From contig OX442426.1 in the NCBI GenBank assembly GCA_949361645.1, positions 6,754,602 to 6,818,601 of the forward strand: 64,000 nt of DNA. Direction: 5' to 3'. This DNA comes from Spongilla lacustris. Taxonomy: Eukaryota > Porifera > Demospongiae > Spongillida > Spongillidae. This document shows, piece by piece, positions 11,135 to 21,100 of this stretch (position 1 is the stretch's first letter; the number at the start of each line of letters is the position of its first letter). Position numbers and translations under genes: made by a program. Below the pieces are notes generated by a model. The model saw nothing but the letters and a program-made list of their open reading frames with translations, was not told where the DNA came from and did no database searches.

Positions 11135-12037
11135 CCATGGCCCCCTCAACATTCACCACCTACAGGGCAGGGATCGGGAAGTACTACGCCTTCTGCACCC
11201 AGTTCAATCTGACCCCTCTTCCAGGGTCCAAGCACACCATCAATCTCATTGCTGCCTATCTCAGCCATGTACTCCAGGCTGGTGTACCTGTCAGCCGTCA
11301 CCCACCTCCATCTTACTCGGGGGTTCAGCAGTCCAGCCCACAACAACACAACACTGAACCTGGCCATCAGAGGCATGCAATGCTCCTAAGGCCCAGCACA
11401 CCTCAGACCACAGAGACTGCCTCTCACCATTGGGATGCTGGAGCAACTACTGAGTTTACTGAACAATGATTTACTGAGCATTCATGACAAGCTGATGCTG
11501 AAAGGAGCCCTCACTTTCGGTTTTTTCGGGTTCCTGAGGGTTAGCGAGTACACCTGGACTACCAGGAGCAGATTCGATCCCAGACTCCACCCCACCAGAA
11601 GCGATGTCACCTGGGTCAAGGAGGGGCTTCACTTCCTTATCAAGAAGTCAAAAACAGACCAAACCGAGGAGGCACCATAATATCCATGGGTTACACTCAC
11701 CGCACATTATGCCCAGTCATGGCACTGCAAGCATACTTTGAAAACTGCACAGCACCGCTAAGAGCAGCCCCTATTTTCACTTCTACACCAGCCGCCCACT
11801 CACCTCCAGAGCTAAGAGAGCCATCTTGAAAGACCTACTAGCAGGGGTGGGTACGACACCTCCAAATACAACACCCACAGTCTCCGGATTGGGGCAGCAA
11901 CAGCAGCAGCACAAGCAGGCCCCCCACCATCCAACATCCAGCAGCTGGGAAGATGGAGCAGCACTGCCTACACCGCCTACACCTGGCATCCACTGACAAG
12001 CCCTTCAGACACAGCTACTCTAGCATCAGCACAATGA
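11135..12037 (+). pseudogene. DIRS tyrosine recombinase
   Basis: The N-terminal SAM-like block reads MAPSTFTTYRAGIGKYYAFC. The catalytic domain carries FGFFGFLRVSEYT (first catalytic Arg) at about 11510-11560, HSLRIGAATAAAQAG (the H-x-x-R box) at about 11876-11920, and LGRWSSTAYTAYTW (nucleophile Tyr region) near 11945-11990, ending at a TGA at 12035. The catalytic positions I can recognise look conserved, but the frame shifts between blocks (around 11300-11430 and 11680-11830), so the enzyme is broken. Confidence 0.8.
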
Positions 12038-12299
12038 CTCCACTGCACATACACTCATGTGTACTCACACTTGGAACCAAATCACCCTCAATCAATCCAT
12101 TTGGGGGTTTTACTTGGGCGGCACCGTTCCCTGACCTAACCACCTTACCTTTACCAGCGTCAAGGGGTGTGGCTGATCTAATGGGGACCAGCATTTCCCT
12201 TGGTTCCAGTCAGGCTCAGGGTAGGGGGTCAGCACACTTATGCACACCCAACTGGCCGGCGGTCGCCTACCTACTTTTGGGCAAACTATAAACTATGCC

Positions 12300-13205
12300 A
12301 AGTGCAACCGGAATCACAATCAGAGCGCATATAGTATACCAAGGATTAGGGAGCATTCAGACAGCTTTAAATCCCTGTTTAACTGCTTCTCTCATAAATT
12401 CCTATTCATTCTCTCATAACTCACTGTTCTCTCATAACTCACAGTAACCATCAATTCCCTCAGAATACACCACTACACTGCAGACATTACTTAGCTCACT
12501 TTATTTCTCTTTTTACATGTATGGTTACATCATGTATGGTTGAAGCAGATTCAAATCAGCATACACAGATGACCTAATTGTCTTCAGTGCATCCATGGGA
12601 GTGTACTACTGCATATTACCAAGTCCACCTCGCATGGCATTTGGTGCCATGCAGGTGGACTGCACATTTTGTCCCATTCTCCAACCACCTCACCCCCAGA
12701 CACCATGGGGTGGTCCAGCACTGTCACCCACACACCATGTACACCCACCAGTGACCTTGTTAAGCAACCACGCATCTCCTTCGCAGCAGCCAATATGAAG
12801 ACCCCTCCCTCCCTCCATCGCTCTGTCCCCAGTGTAATATGGATTTATTTGTGATATGTTTCACATGTCACAAAGAGCAGTCATACTACACACAAGCTGC
12901 ATCTCACATCACCACTCGAGTAATTAAATATGGATTCCATCTCACACAATATTTTACCATTCTGCATTTTGTTAGTGCTAGATTGAAGTACTAAAGCGCA
13001 GAAAGAGAACCAAGGGTCTCAAATGAAGTACTAAAGCTCAGAAAATAGAAAAAAGGGCCTCAAATCAAAAGCAAAAATAAGAAAGGCTAATACCACAGCT
13101 ACAAGTGTAATGGTGATGATGTGGTGATGTCATGGCATGTGATGCTATGCTAGTTGGGTAGATCTAAAACTACCTAAAGCTAGAAAGATGGAGAAAACAC
13201 AAAGC
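12300..13205. other. Non-coding, simple repeats
   Basis: The ttctctcataactcac block is repeated at about 12409 and 12428. A duplicated agtactaaagc-cagaaa block occurs at about 12988 and 13026. No gene is seen. Confidence 0.45.
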
Positions 13206-13209
13206 TAAG

Positions 13210-14117
13210 TTAAGGCAATACAAAGCCTGCTTGCGCCAACTGAGGTGAGAATTTTCCCAGCTGGTTCACCATACCCAAGAATCCTCTCAGTTCATTAATG
13301 TTGCTAGGGGAACTCACACTCCGTATTGCCGATGTTTTCCTTGGATCTGGCTGGATGCCATGCTGGTGTATAAAGTGCCCCAGAAAGATCAGCTCAGTTT
13401 TGGAGAATTCACATTTCTCCTTGTTCAAGGTGACACCAGCATCTTGGATTTTGTTCAGTGCTGAAGAAAGGCGAACATCATGTTCCTCCTTGTCTTTACC
13501 AAAAACTAGTACATCGTCCATTTGGCAGAGTATCCCGTTTAAACCCAAAAGGATTTGGCTCACTCGCCCTTGAAAATGTTCTGGTGCGCTGCATATCCCA
13601 AAGGGAAGTTTGTGAAAGTAATACCTCCCAAATGGGGTGATGAATGTAGTTAGAAGTATAGATCTATCAATTAGTGGAATTTGCCAAAATCCTATATTGG
13701 CATCAAGACCTTTGCTCCAGACAGCTGGGGTGCACTTCTAGAAGAACCCACTGATTTAATGGTTGGAAGTCCACACATTCGAATGTCCCCATTTTTCGTT
13801 GAAGCCACAACCATGCCTGCACACAATGGAGTTGGAGCATCAACACTTGAAATGATCCCCAACAACTCCATTCGATCTAGCTCTTGCTGGACTTTCCCAC
13901 GCAGTGGTAGCGGGATGTTGTGTGCTGTAAACAGTGCATGCGGCTGTGGATCTGGCTTGAGTTGGATATCATATGGTTCTCCCAAGCCCTGGAATAATAT
14001 TGGGTACCTAGCTACAATGTCAACCTTCTTAGTGTTCACCACTGCTTCACCAACCCTTGCCATCAACTCCAGAGACATGATGGCCGGGAATACTAGGAGA
14101 TTACTTTCATGACACAA
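13210..14117 (-). pseudogene. Ty3/gypsy reverse transcriptase, partial
   Basis: The first frame (14117-13692) encodes FTAHNIPLPLRGKVQQELDR, MELLGIISSVDAPT and VVASTKNGDIRMC, the fingers region. The next block gives FGRYYFHKLPFGICSAP, then ILCQMDDVLVFG, where QMDD is the catalytic box, and CEFSKTELIFLGHFI with LRGFLGMVNQLGKF in the thumb/connection. A frame change lies near 13690. The sequence stops after LAQAGFVLP at 13210 with no RNase H. Confidence 0.85.
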
Positions 14118-14189
14118 ATGTTCTGCTTAGTTGTTTTACCATGATGGGATAGTTCTCCTACAAACTGACCTAACACACAGAGTGTGCAG

Positions 14190-14330
14190 AGCCATATAGA
14201 GTTTTTGTGGGTGTCGTCAAAGTTTGTTCCCTCATTGCTCTGAATGCTGTCTCAGAAATGGCTGTTACTTCTGCTCCCGTATCTACTTTGAACTCCATGA
14301 CCTGACCCGATACTCTCAACTTCGCTCTTC
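14190..14330 (-). pseudogene. Retroviral-type aspartic protease fragment
   Basis: The minus strand encodes MEFKVDTGAEVTAISETAF at about 14305-14250. DTGA is the active-site loop of retropepsins, preceded by a hydrophobic strand as expected. The fragment lies exactly between gag and RT, where Ty3/gypsy elements carry their protease. Confidence 0.75.
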
Positions 14331-14335
14331 AAGAT

Positions 14336-14760
14336 TCAGCGGTAGTTTGTGAAAGTGCATCGGATAAAGGTTGTGTCTAGACTCGACTCTTCCTGTACCT
14401 TAGATACTGTCCTGGATCGACATTGTGAACCAAAATGTCCCTTGCAGTTATATCGATAACAGGTGACATCAATAGCAGGACACAAATGCCATGAATATTT
14501 ATGCTGCTCTTTCCCACATCTCATACATTGTTTTGACTGCTTCCAGTTTCCTGTGTTGCTTGACGAATACATGTCCTGCCCAGGTTCAAATTTTTCCCCT
14601 TCACACCGCTCTCTCTGTTTACGCTCTGCTGGCTTGAATCTTGCCCCTTGACTCCTCACTCCATCCTGGGTACTCTGACTCTCATGTACCCCCTTTAGTA
14701 CTTGCTGATGCTTGTGTACCGCATCTTTCTGGCGAATCTTTATTTTTGCCTGCTCCATAG
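14336..14760 (-). pseudogene. Ty3/gypsy gag C-terminus with zinc knuckle
   Basis: An open stretch begins MEQAKIKIRQKDAVHKHQQV and contains the cysteine-rich blocks CMRCGKEQHK...C and CYRYNCKGHFGSQC. The second is a CCHC-type nucleic-acid-binding knuckle of the form CxxxxCxxGHFxxxC; the first is a variant upstream cysteine motif. It joins the gag N-terminal region in the same frame once the preceding stops are ignored. Confidence 0.8.
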
Positions 14761-15214
14761 TAAGTTCCGGGTGCAGCTGGAGCTTTTCTGATAGCGCTTT
14801 GTCACGAATTCATACGATGAGGCGGTCACGAATCGTTTCTGCTACCAGTGTTCCGTATGAACATCTATCAACCAGTGTGTACAGCTACATGATATATTGG
14901 TCACAGGACTCTCCTTCTGACTGATCTCTTGCCAGCTCGAAAATGACAATGTGTCGGACTCAAAAGTACTCATCAATTTTCTCCAAGACTTTACTGTAGG
15001 ATTCCTTTTCGAAAGGCTTGATATTGGATGAACGGAGAACAGCTTCTGCCTGCTCCCCGAGGGAATATAGCAGCATGCTAACCTGTTTGAACTCTGACTG
15101 GTCATTAAGGCCTGACGCAACACAAAATTGTTAAAAACGGAGTTTCCAACGACTCCAATCATCAGGGTTCTTGAAGTCAAAAGCTCCCGGTGGTAACAAA
15201 TAAAATTCAGCCAT
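14760..15214 (-). pseudogene. Ty3/gypsy gag, N-terminal part
   Basis: The minus strand starts MAEFYLLPPGAFDFKNPDDW and continues, after stops, with FCVASGLNDQSEFKQVSMLL, LGEQAEAVLRSS, KVLEKIDEYF and EKLQLHPELTMEQA. This is the capsid pattern of a Ty3/gypsy family in which gag runs into a KxxIRQKDAV-like helix before the zinc knuckle. At least four stop codons interrupt it. The ATG was chosen because it follows the primer-binding word by about 15 bases. Confidence 0.75.
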
Positions 15215-15245
15215 GAATAATATCCATAGCCACTACTGACACCAT

Positions 15246-16080
15246 GCAATAGTATTGGCCCAAAATCACTTTATTCCAAAGAGAGCCTCCCCTCTCTGCG
15301 CATGCGCAAACATACAACAAACATACACGACAATACATATACATTTATTTTCCACAAACATCCCTCAGTAAACACACAAATTTCTACAATACATAACAAT
15401 GATCATCACTATTTGTGTGTCGGGTCCTTCATCATCACACACCATGATGCAACATTTGTATAATTGTACCCTGATCGTTGGATTTTAGGGACTATTGAAC
15501 CTACATGTACACCACAACTTCTCAGATCAATTCATACAACCATCTTTCATGCATGTATATACAAATAGTTCTATGTCGGCGCATATCCTGATAAAAATTG
15601 GCATCAGAACTGTTATTGAACAATAGAATATGCCAAGTCTGCATAATGTGAGATGATTGTCAGACCTTATAAGCCTGCTTGTATAAAAGGCTGTGCACCT
15701 TTGCTTATATATTTTGTATGCTATTTTCCATTTTATATGGTGTGTTAGTTTTATGATGCAGTACTACATCAAACTGCTGGACTGAAGCCAAGCTAGAATA
15801 CGGTAGGCAACTTGTGTAATGCACTTTATTGGTGTTGGTAACACACATGGCAATTTAGATTAGGTAAGCTAGGTAACTGCATTGCCATAAATTTTATACT
15901 CGGCACTTCAATTACATCTGGTTAAATTTGTTTCAACAACAAGTTACTAATGTAAGTTAGATCGCTGTCTGTACTCATATGAAACTACGCGGTACGACAT
16001 GGCGAATATACGCTATCAATTCGCTATATAGTATACAGTGTCGTAAACAGTGCAAATATGCTCGAATATTAACCTACGCT
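15246..16080. other. Probable LTR remnant, then sequence without a visible gene
   Basis: From 15246 rightward the sequence probably starts with the 5' LTR of the Ty3/gypsy element (its end reads ctattgca on the minus strand). No coding frame is supported up to the C-tract at 16083. Confidence 0.4.
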
Positions 16081-16082
16081 AA

Positions 16083-16113
16083 CCCCCCGCCCCCCCCCCC
16101 CCCCCCCCCCCCC
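16083..16113. repeat. Poly-C tract
   Basis: Six C, one G, then 24 consecutive C. It lies directly beyond the predicted stop codon of the candidate minus-strand small gene, so it would be a poly-G tract at the start of that gene's 3' UTR. Confidence 0.95.
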
Positions 16114-16114
16114 G

Positions 16115-16530
16115 TTATACGTTACAAAACTTGCCATGGTGTTGGGCGAGATGCCGAAGGTAACACGACACTTGCGATGTTATGCGACGCTTAACGTCGA
16201 CAAGCGGAGATGCAAGAGTCAACAAAGCACCTCGAGAGCCCTAGGTGGATGAGAAGTAAACTTTCGTTAGGCACTCAGTACTTCCTCTTTTGTTTTTTTA
16301 CCTGCCAACGGATATTGTAGCCCTCTTTGCACTGGTAACAGTACAATGGGTCGAGGCTTCCAGCACGGAACAAGTCCAGCAGAGCGTCGTGGACCATTTT
16401 GCGGCGCAACTGGGGGGAGGGAGGGGGGGGGGGGGGGGGGGGGGGGGGCTGGCTATAAAACGGTCGTACAATATACGTTCACGCTTACTGGTTGTTGATG
16501 CGCTGGAACGGGAACAACGTGAACGGCCAT
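16115..16530 (-). CDS. Candidate three-exon small gene, 91 aa, unknown function
   Basis: I do not recognise this protein. Exon 1 is 16489-16530 (MAVHVVPVPAHQQP), followed by donor gtaagc. Exon 2 is 16302-16409 (begins LRRKMVHDALLDLFRAGSLD, then PLYCYQCKEGYNIRWQ), with acceptor cccag and donor gtaaaa. Exon 3 is 16115-16240 (begins GSRGALLTLASPLVDVKRR, ends HHGKFCNV) and stops at TAA 16115. All introns are phase 0 and the 276 nt are in frame throughout. A CYQC pair could bind metal. Intron 1 is only 79 bp, and its pyrimidine tract is the 26-base homopolymer seen as G on the plus strand. The case rests on splice consensus, frame continuity and promoter motifs; a chance assembly is possible. Confidence 0.4.
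16423..16448. repeat. Poly-G tract, 26 bases
   Basis: An uninterrupted G run preceded by tggggggagggag. On the minus strand it is the pyrimidine tract before the exon 2 acceptor of the candidate small gene. Confidence 0.95.
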
Positions 16531-16582
16531 CTTTCTTCGAAAGCAAACGAGAATATAAGTGTGTACGTCGTACGCATGCGTT
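16526..16582 (-). promoter_or_regulatory. NRF1-like and YY1-like promoter motifs
   Basis: On the minus strand the start codon lies inside AAGATGGCCG, close to the YY1 initiator-type consensus AAGATGGCGGC. About 45 bp upstream is the palindromic core CGCATGCG within acgcatgcgt, close to the NRF1 consensus. In animals both motifs mark TATA-less housekeeping promoters. This supports a transcription start here but is inference from motif similarity. Confidence 0.4.
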
Positions 16583-16599
16583 AAAGATGTACAGTAGTA

Positions 16600-17610
16600 T
16601 TGTGACAACTACATGTACAAGTCATACAAACTTTTAATACAATAACTGAAGTCAATAATTGCCTGTTCTCCTCATAAGATTTATTGCTATATATGCAGTG
16701 TTTCAAATCGTCATGGTATCAACAATTGTCAATTGATGGGCAGAACACTGTCGTGCCTTTGCTTGCAACGTTCACAGAGCCTTACAGATGTATGCAAGAG
16801 TTTGCAGTGATCAGTGCACAAGGGCGGATCCAGTGAGGGAGTCCTGGGGGTCCGGACCCCCCCCCTCAGGACCCATGATGAATATAATTACTATTAATAC
16901 CCCAGTTACGTGCGCATAAAGGTGCTTCGTGCTTCGATGTATTGTTCCTCGACGACGCGTCGTTTAAAAGCGTTGCTTTGTATATCATATAGGCGTCGGC
17001 GTCGGAAGGTCAATTACGTAATTTAACCTGGGGGGGGGGGGGGGACATCGTTCGCACACGCAACAGTGACATAGAGACGATATACCATCTCTGGTGACGC
17101 GTAAAATTGCATGCGTCACCTATGTGATTCCGGTGATTTTTTTCTATGACTCACTTGACCACAAGAGCTAGGTGCATGGTTTTCAAACTGCAGGCTATAT
17201 AGGTCCGCTGAAGATTTATGCAGCTGATGTACAGGGGACCAAATAGAATACTGTTCATTGCTTGAAGTAGGTTATCTGAGTATGATGCAAATTTTAAGTG
17301 GCTCAAGTAGCGCACGTACAAATTAAATCTGACGAAACTGACAGATGAAACACACCCATTTAAAATCCACATAAGCCTGGGAACAAGAACTTAACTGAGT
17401 GCAAGTGGCTGCCTCCGTTTCCATGCAATCTCTCTATGCAAAAAAATTGCGCGCGCTTTGCGCGTGCCCCTCCCCTCATCTGATGTATTGCTGTTGCTGG
17501 TATAATCACCCAAGTACAATACTCAAACACCTCTTAACTAGCATAATACAATCGGCAGTCCATAAGCGGTAAATACAATTGTTCGCACATAATTCTTAGC
17601 GTTGAAGTGA
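16600..17610. other. Intergenic, with a GGCGGATCCAG-type dispersed repeat
   Basis: Around 16822-16875 the sequence reads gggcggatccagtgaggg, then ggggtccggacccccccc. A diverged counterpart is at about 39755-39800 (ggcggatacagggggg, then gtgtccggacaccccc). A 14-base G run is at 17031-17044. No gene is seen. Confidence 0.5.
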
Positions 17611-17617
17611 GGTAGAA

Positions 17618-18156
17618 CTACCGCATTGGCCCAGAGTAGGCCATCTGAGTACCCTGTCCTGGCACCTCTGTTACCCAGTTGGGTCCCTGAGGGTAGGGCA
17701 TATGCTGTGGTGGCATTCCAGGGTAAGGTGCTGGGTAAGGTGCTGTGGCATGGTAGGTTGGCGGGTAAGGTGCTGTGGCATGGTAGGCTGGCAGGTAAGG
17801 TACTTGGGCGTGGTAGTCTTGCTGGTAAGGTCCTGGGGCATGGTAGGCTGGCTGGTAAGGTCCTGGGGCATGGTAGGCTGGCGGGTAAGGTGCTGGGGCA
17901 TGATTATCTGGCATGCATGGGGAGCTCAGCGAGTATTGGTTCTCCTGTGGTACGTCAATGTCATTGCCATTAATCTTACTGTACGTTTTGGCATTTACAG
18001 GCACAGCTGGCATTTTTCTTTTGTAGCAGTTGCCTCCTCTCTTGCACAAGCAGATGGTGCAGGTGCAGATGAAGAAGAAGAGGCACAACAGGATAGCTCC
18101 GGCCACACCCACCATTGCTCCACCAATGAATGCATCTGTAGTTCTATCTGATGAGC
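17618..18156 (-). CDS. Gene 1 exon 11: transmembrane segment and Pro/Tyr-rich tail
   Basis: After [12 protein letters not shown] comes a long hydrophobic stretch ([20 protein letters not shown]) and a basic, cysteine-bearing stop-transfer sequence [10 protein letters not shown]. The tail holds about six imperfect 10-residue repeats of the type [14 protein letters not shown] and PPTY occur once each, matching the PPxY WW-domain ligand. Juxtamembrane cysteines could be palmitoylated. Ends SGPMR and stop. An overlapping upstream frame to 18328 is intron readthrough; the acceptor chosen (tag before 18156) aligns with gene 5. Confidence 0.85.
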
Positions 18157-21100
18157 CTATCAAGAGAAACGACAACGCAATAGTGCATATGTGATGGTTA
18201 GTCTGAGTCTGATTCGCGTAATTGTATCCAGCTCTGGGTAATGTACCAATAGCTAACTTGAGACAGGTTGTTCCCTCTCCCCTCCCCTCCCCCTCCCCTC
18301 CTCCTCCCCCTCCCCTAACCTTGCCCAATAGTTACATTATCCATAATATAACCCCTTGTATGTGTACTTGGATGTGTGCATGGTGTGTGTGTGTGTGTGT
18401 GTGTGTGTGTTGTGTGTGTGCATGAGAGAGAGAGAGCTCAAGGTTGGAAGAGACATGTGCATGCTTGATTGGTTGTCCTGGGAAGGGAGGCACTAATTCT
18501 AGGGGGACTTCCATTTCTCTGACACAATCAATGTAATGGAAGGTGGAGAGACAATGTCATTATAACTGTATCAAAAATCTGCACAAATCTAGATTATTTT
18601 TTTGCATGGGATTTTAAACTCCAGACAGTACTATTGTTTTTTTTGAATGGTGAGTTGGTGACTTTTGTTGGGTTTCTGCATAATCACTAATGTATTTAAT
18701 CAGCAAATTGTGCAGCTTACTATGGCATTGAACACCTGCCAGTTGAGAGTTGTGGCAGGTAGAATTGGGGGTGAATCTGCACTCCGTTATGACTCTCTCA
18801 TTGCCTATACAGCCACCAACATTAGGCCAGGAGGTTGATGATGGACCCTGACCATAGAAAGAATGAAAGACAGGAGAACCATCTACAAGTAAGAACATGT
18901 ACAAGTGAGATGATAATAAAACTATTAAAAGGCATACCTGCGTATCCCAACTGGCCACACACCACCTTGGCATCTGATGTGGTCCAATGGGTATCACATA
19001 CTGATCTCCATTGGTTGTTTAAACACACAAACACTGTCCCTTCTGCTGATGAGTCTCCACCCTTCAATTTAACATCTCCACGAGTGCACGCTGAACATGG
19101 AAGTGACATTGCATACATATGAACCAATCAAAAGAACATCCACAGTCTTTCCCTAGGTGTGAGATAGTCTGGGCTGCTCATTAATTGATTGTGGTGTGGA
19201 CACTATCCGTATGCTATCGAAGTTCAGATATATTACATGTATAACCACAGAAGCTGTGAGCTTGGTTGTGATGAAACAAACACTGTGATGAAACATTTGG
19301 CAAACAAAATAGCAATGAAGTGGGAAAAGCCACTTAGTGAAGTAACAGGTTTTAATATGCTTGCTATACTCAGAGCCACAAACATACATGTATATGCATA
19401 TGTAACAGGAGTACACATGGATCATGAAGCAGAATACCTTATCAGTTTATGAATAGACTTCTAAGTGAATGAACAGGGATGATCATGACTGTGTGTGCAT
19501 GTGTTTATTGGCATTTGCTTATCATCTTACAATTAATCTTATTGCACAATTGGATGTACATATATGCACACACAAACATACAGAATACTTAAATAATGAG
19601 ATACATAAACAAGTGAAGATCTGCCTAGCTATATGGATTATTATTATCTAGAGGGCAGTTGCATGTGATTACAATATCTTACTACAGTTGGTTTCATCTG
19701 AGTTGTCCTCACAGTCATCGTAGCCATCGCACACATAATCCCTATTGATGCAAAACCCATTGGTACAGTGGAAATTAGTAGTTGGACAACCTGATTAGGA
19801 AAAAAGCACATTTGTACAAATTCATACAAACAGACAGTTGTGGGAAATTATTAAAGGAGATACATGTCATACTATTACTGTCATAGCCCAAAAGGCCATC
19901 TAGTTATGTACATGTAGTTGAAATGAAAAGCATAGGGTGAGTGAGCCCTATAATGTAGCATATTATACATAGTGAAACATTCTAAGAATGTACAGCCATA
20001 AAAATAAATGCTATTGCACTAAATACTGCATGTTATATTACATGTCCATGTTTATCCAGCAATTTTAACAAATATTGCAACTTGTAAGATAAATATATTT
20101 ACTATACATGTAAGCATTATCAGACACTTTAAGATGTTGAAACAATGGTAACTTGCATGCAAATATACCTTGGCTGTGCATTGGCTTATGTATAAGTAAA
20201 TGCTGCAAGAAATGGAATTTTTCAAAGAAACTAATATTCATACTGAGAAAAAGCTCCCCTGTATTCTGGTGTGGCAAGAATTCACATCTTACCAAATTTT
20301 CCATGACCAATATGATCCAAACAATGGGAAATGAATTGAGGACAGAGTTGCATTAACAGGAACCACTGAAGGGCAATTTGAAACTTGGAACGATCAAGGA
20401 GAAGGTTAAGCCTCAGAGAAAGCATAACAGAAAGCCGTGCTGAGGAAGGAGGTGATGAAACTGAAAACAGGCAAGCCCTAATTCTCTAGCATTTTCTGAG
20501 ATAGGCAATAGTGAGAGCCTTAGCAGTGCGATAGTAGATTTTAGGGCGCATGTGTGGGATGTATATATAGAAAGATTTATTAGGATAAGGAGATTGGTGA
20601 CCAAGAGAAGGAGCTAGGGTGTCACAGATATGGCATAGGCTAATGGTGACAGAATGGCCTCTGTTTCCATCACAAATTCTATTATCACAACTGCTGATTC
20701 AGCCTTCATGCCCATTTCAGAGGAATTAGTAGGATTTATTTGGGGAATATATCTGCTGGTCCCTCTATCATGTTCAACATTATACTATCTATATTTGGAC
20801 ACTGGTAAAGGCTCTGAAAGCATGTTTGATAAAAAATGGGAATGTACTTTGACAGGTACAGGCAGATATAGTTAATACACAACCACAGGTTCAGAGCTTA
20901 GTTTGAGCATGGCATTGTTTGTCCTATTAAAGGACGTAGGGACAGTGAGATTTTCTAAGTCAATCCAAGATAAATTAGGGCATGTGATTTTGTTTCTTTT
21001 ACAGCTCTATTGCCTTCAAATCCATCTTTCTTGTGGAGAACTGGCAATTGTATAAATCTGTCCATACGTACAATTATTATGTTTAGAGAAAATGTGCAGT

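Larger units (their letters stand above)
10230..12037 (+). mobile_element. DIRS/Ngaro-like retrotransposon, 5'-truncated
   Basis: The order is RT C-terminal part (10247-10570), RNase H (about 10640-11030) and tyrosine recombinase (about 11130-12037). This order and the recombinase in place of a DDE integrase define the DIRS/Ngaro group. The catalytic RT palm upstream is missing. The frame is interrupted by a TGA at about 10387, a frameshift near 10565-10700, a TAA at about 10924 and further shifts, so the copy is not expressible as a whole. The terminal repeats were not identified. The 40-bp minisatellite lies immediately 5'. Confidence 0.85.
13210..15245 (-). mobile_element. Ty3/gypsy retrotransposon, 3'-truncated
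   Basis: Read on the minus strand from 15245: a tRNA-type primer-binding word (ggtgtcagtagtgg, 15230-15243), a gag start at 15214, a zinc-knuckle region, an aspartic protease and a reverse transcriptase that stops abruptly at 13210. RNase H and integrase are absent, so the element is truncated within pol. Several in-frame stops and frame changes show it is dead. Sequence to the right of 15245, including an aataaa on the minus strand, probably belongs to the 5' LTR, but its outer end could not be fixed. Confidence 0.85.

Noticed and set aside
16290..16637. Plus-strand 115-aa ORF with a Gly run
   Set aside because: The Gly stretch is the poly-G tract, and the opposite strand gives a better spliced model with splice sites and promoter motifs.
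17626..17973. Plus-strand ORF with [14 protein letters not shown] repeats (also at 46525 and 54943)
   Set aside because: It is the antisense of the Pro/Tyr repeat tail of the receptor genes; the repeat keeps several frames open on both strands.
17618..18328. Starting the gene 1 tail protein at the Met at 18328
   Set aside because: The upstream 56 residues are translated intron (Gly/Glu run from a CCCCT tract). The acceptor at 18157-18158 aligns with gene 5 and keeps phase 1.
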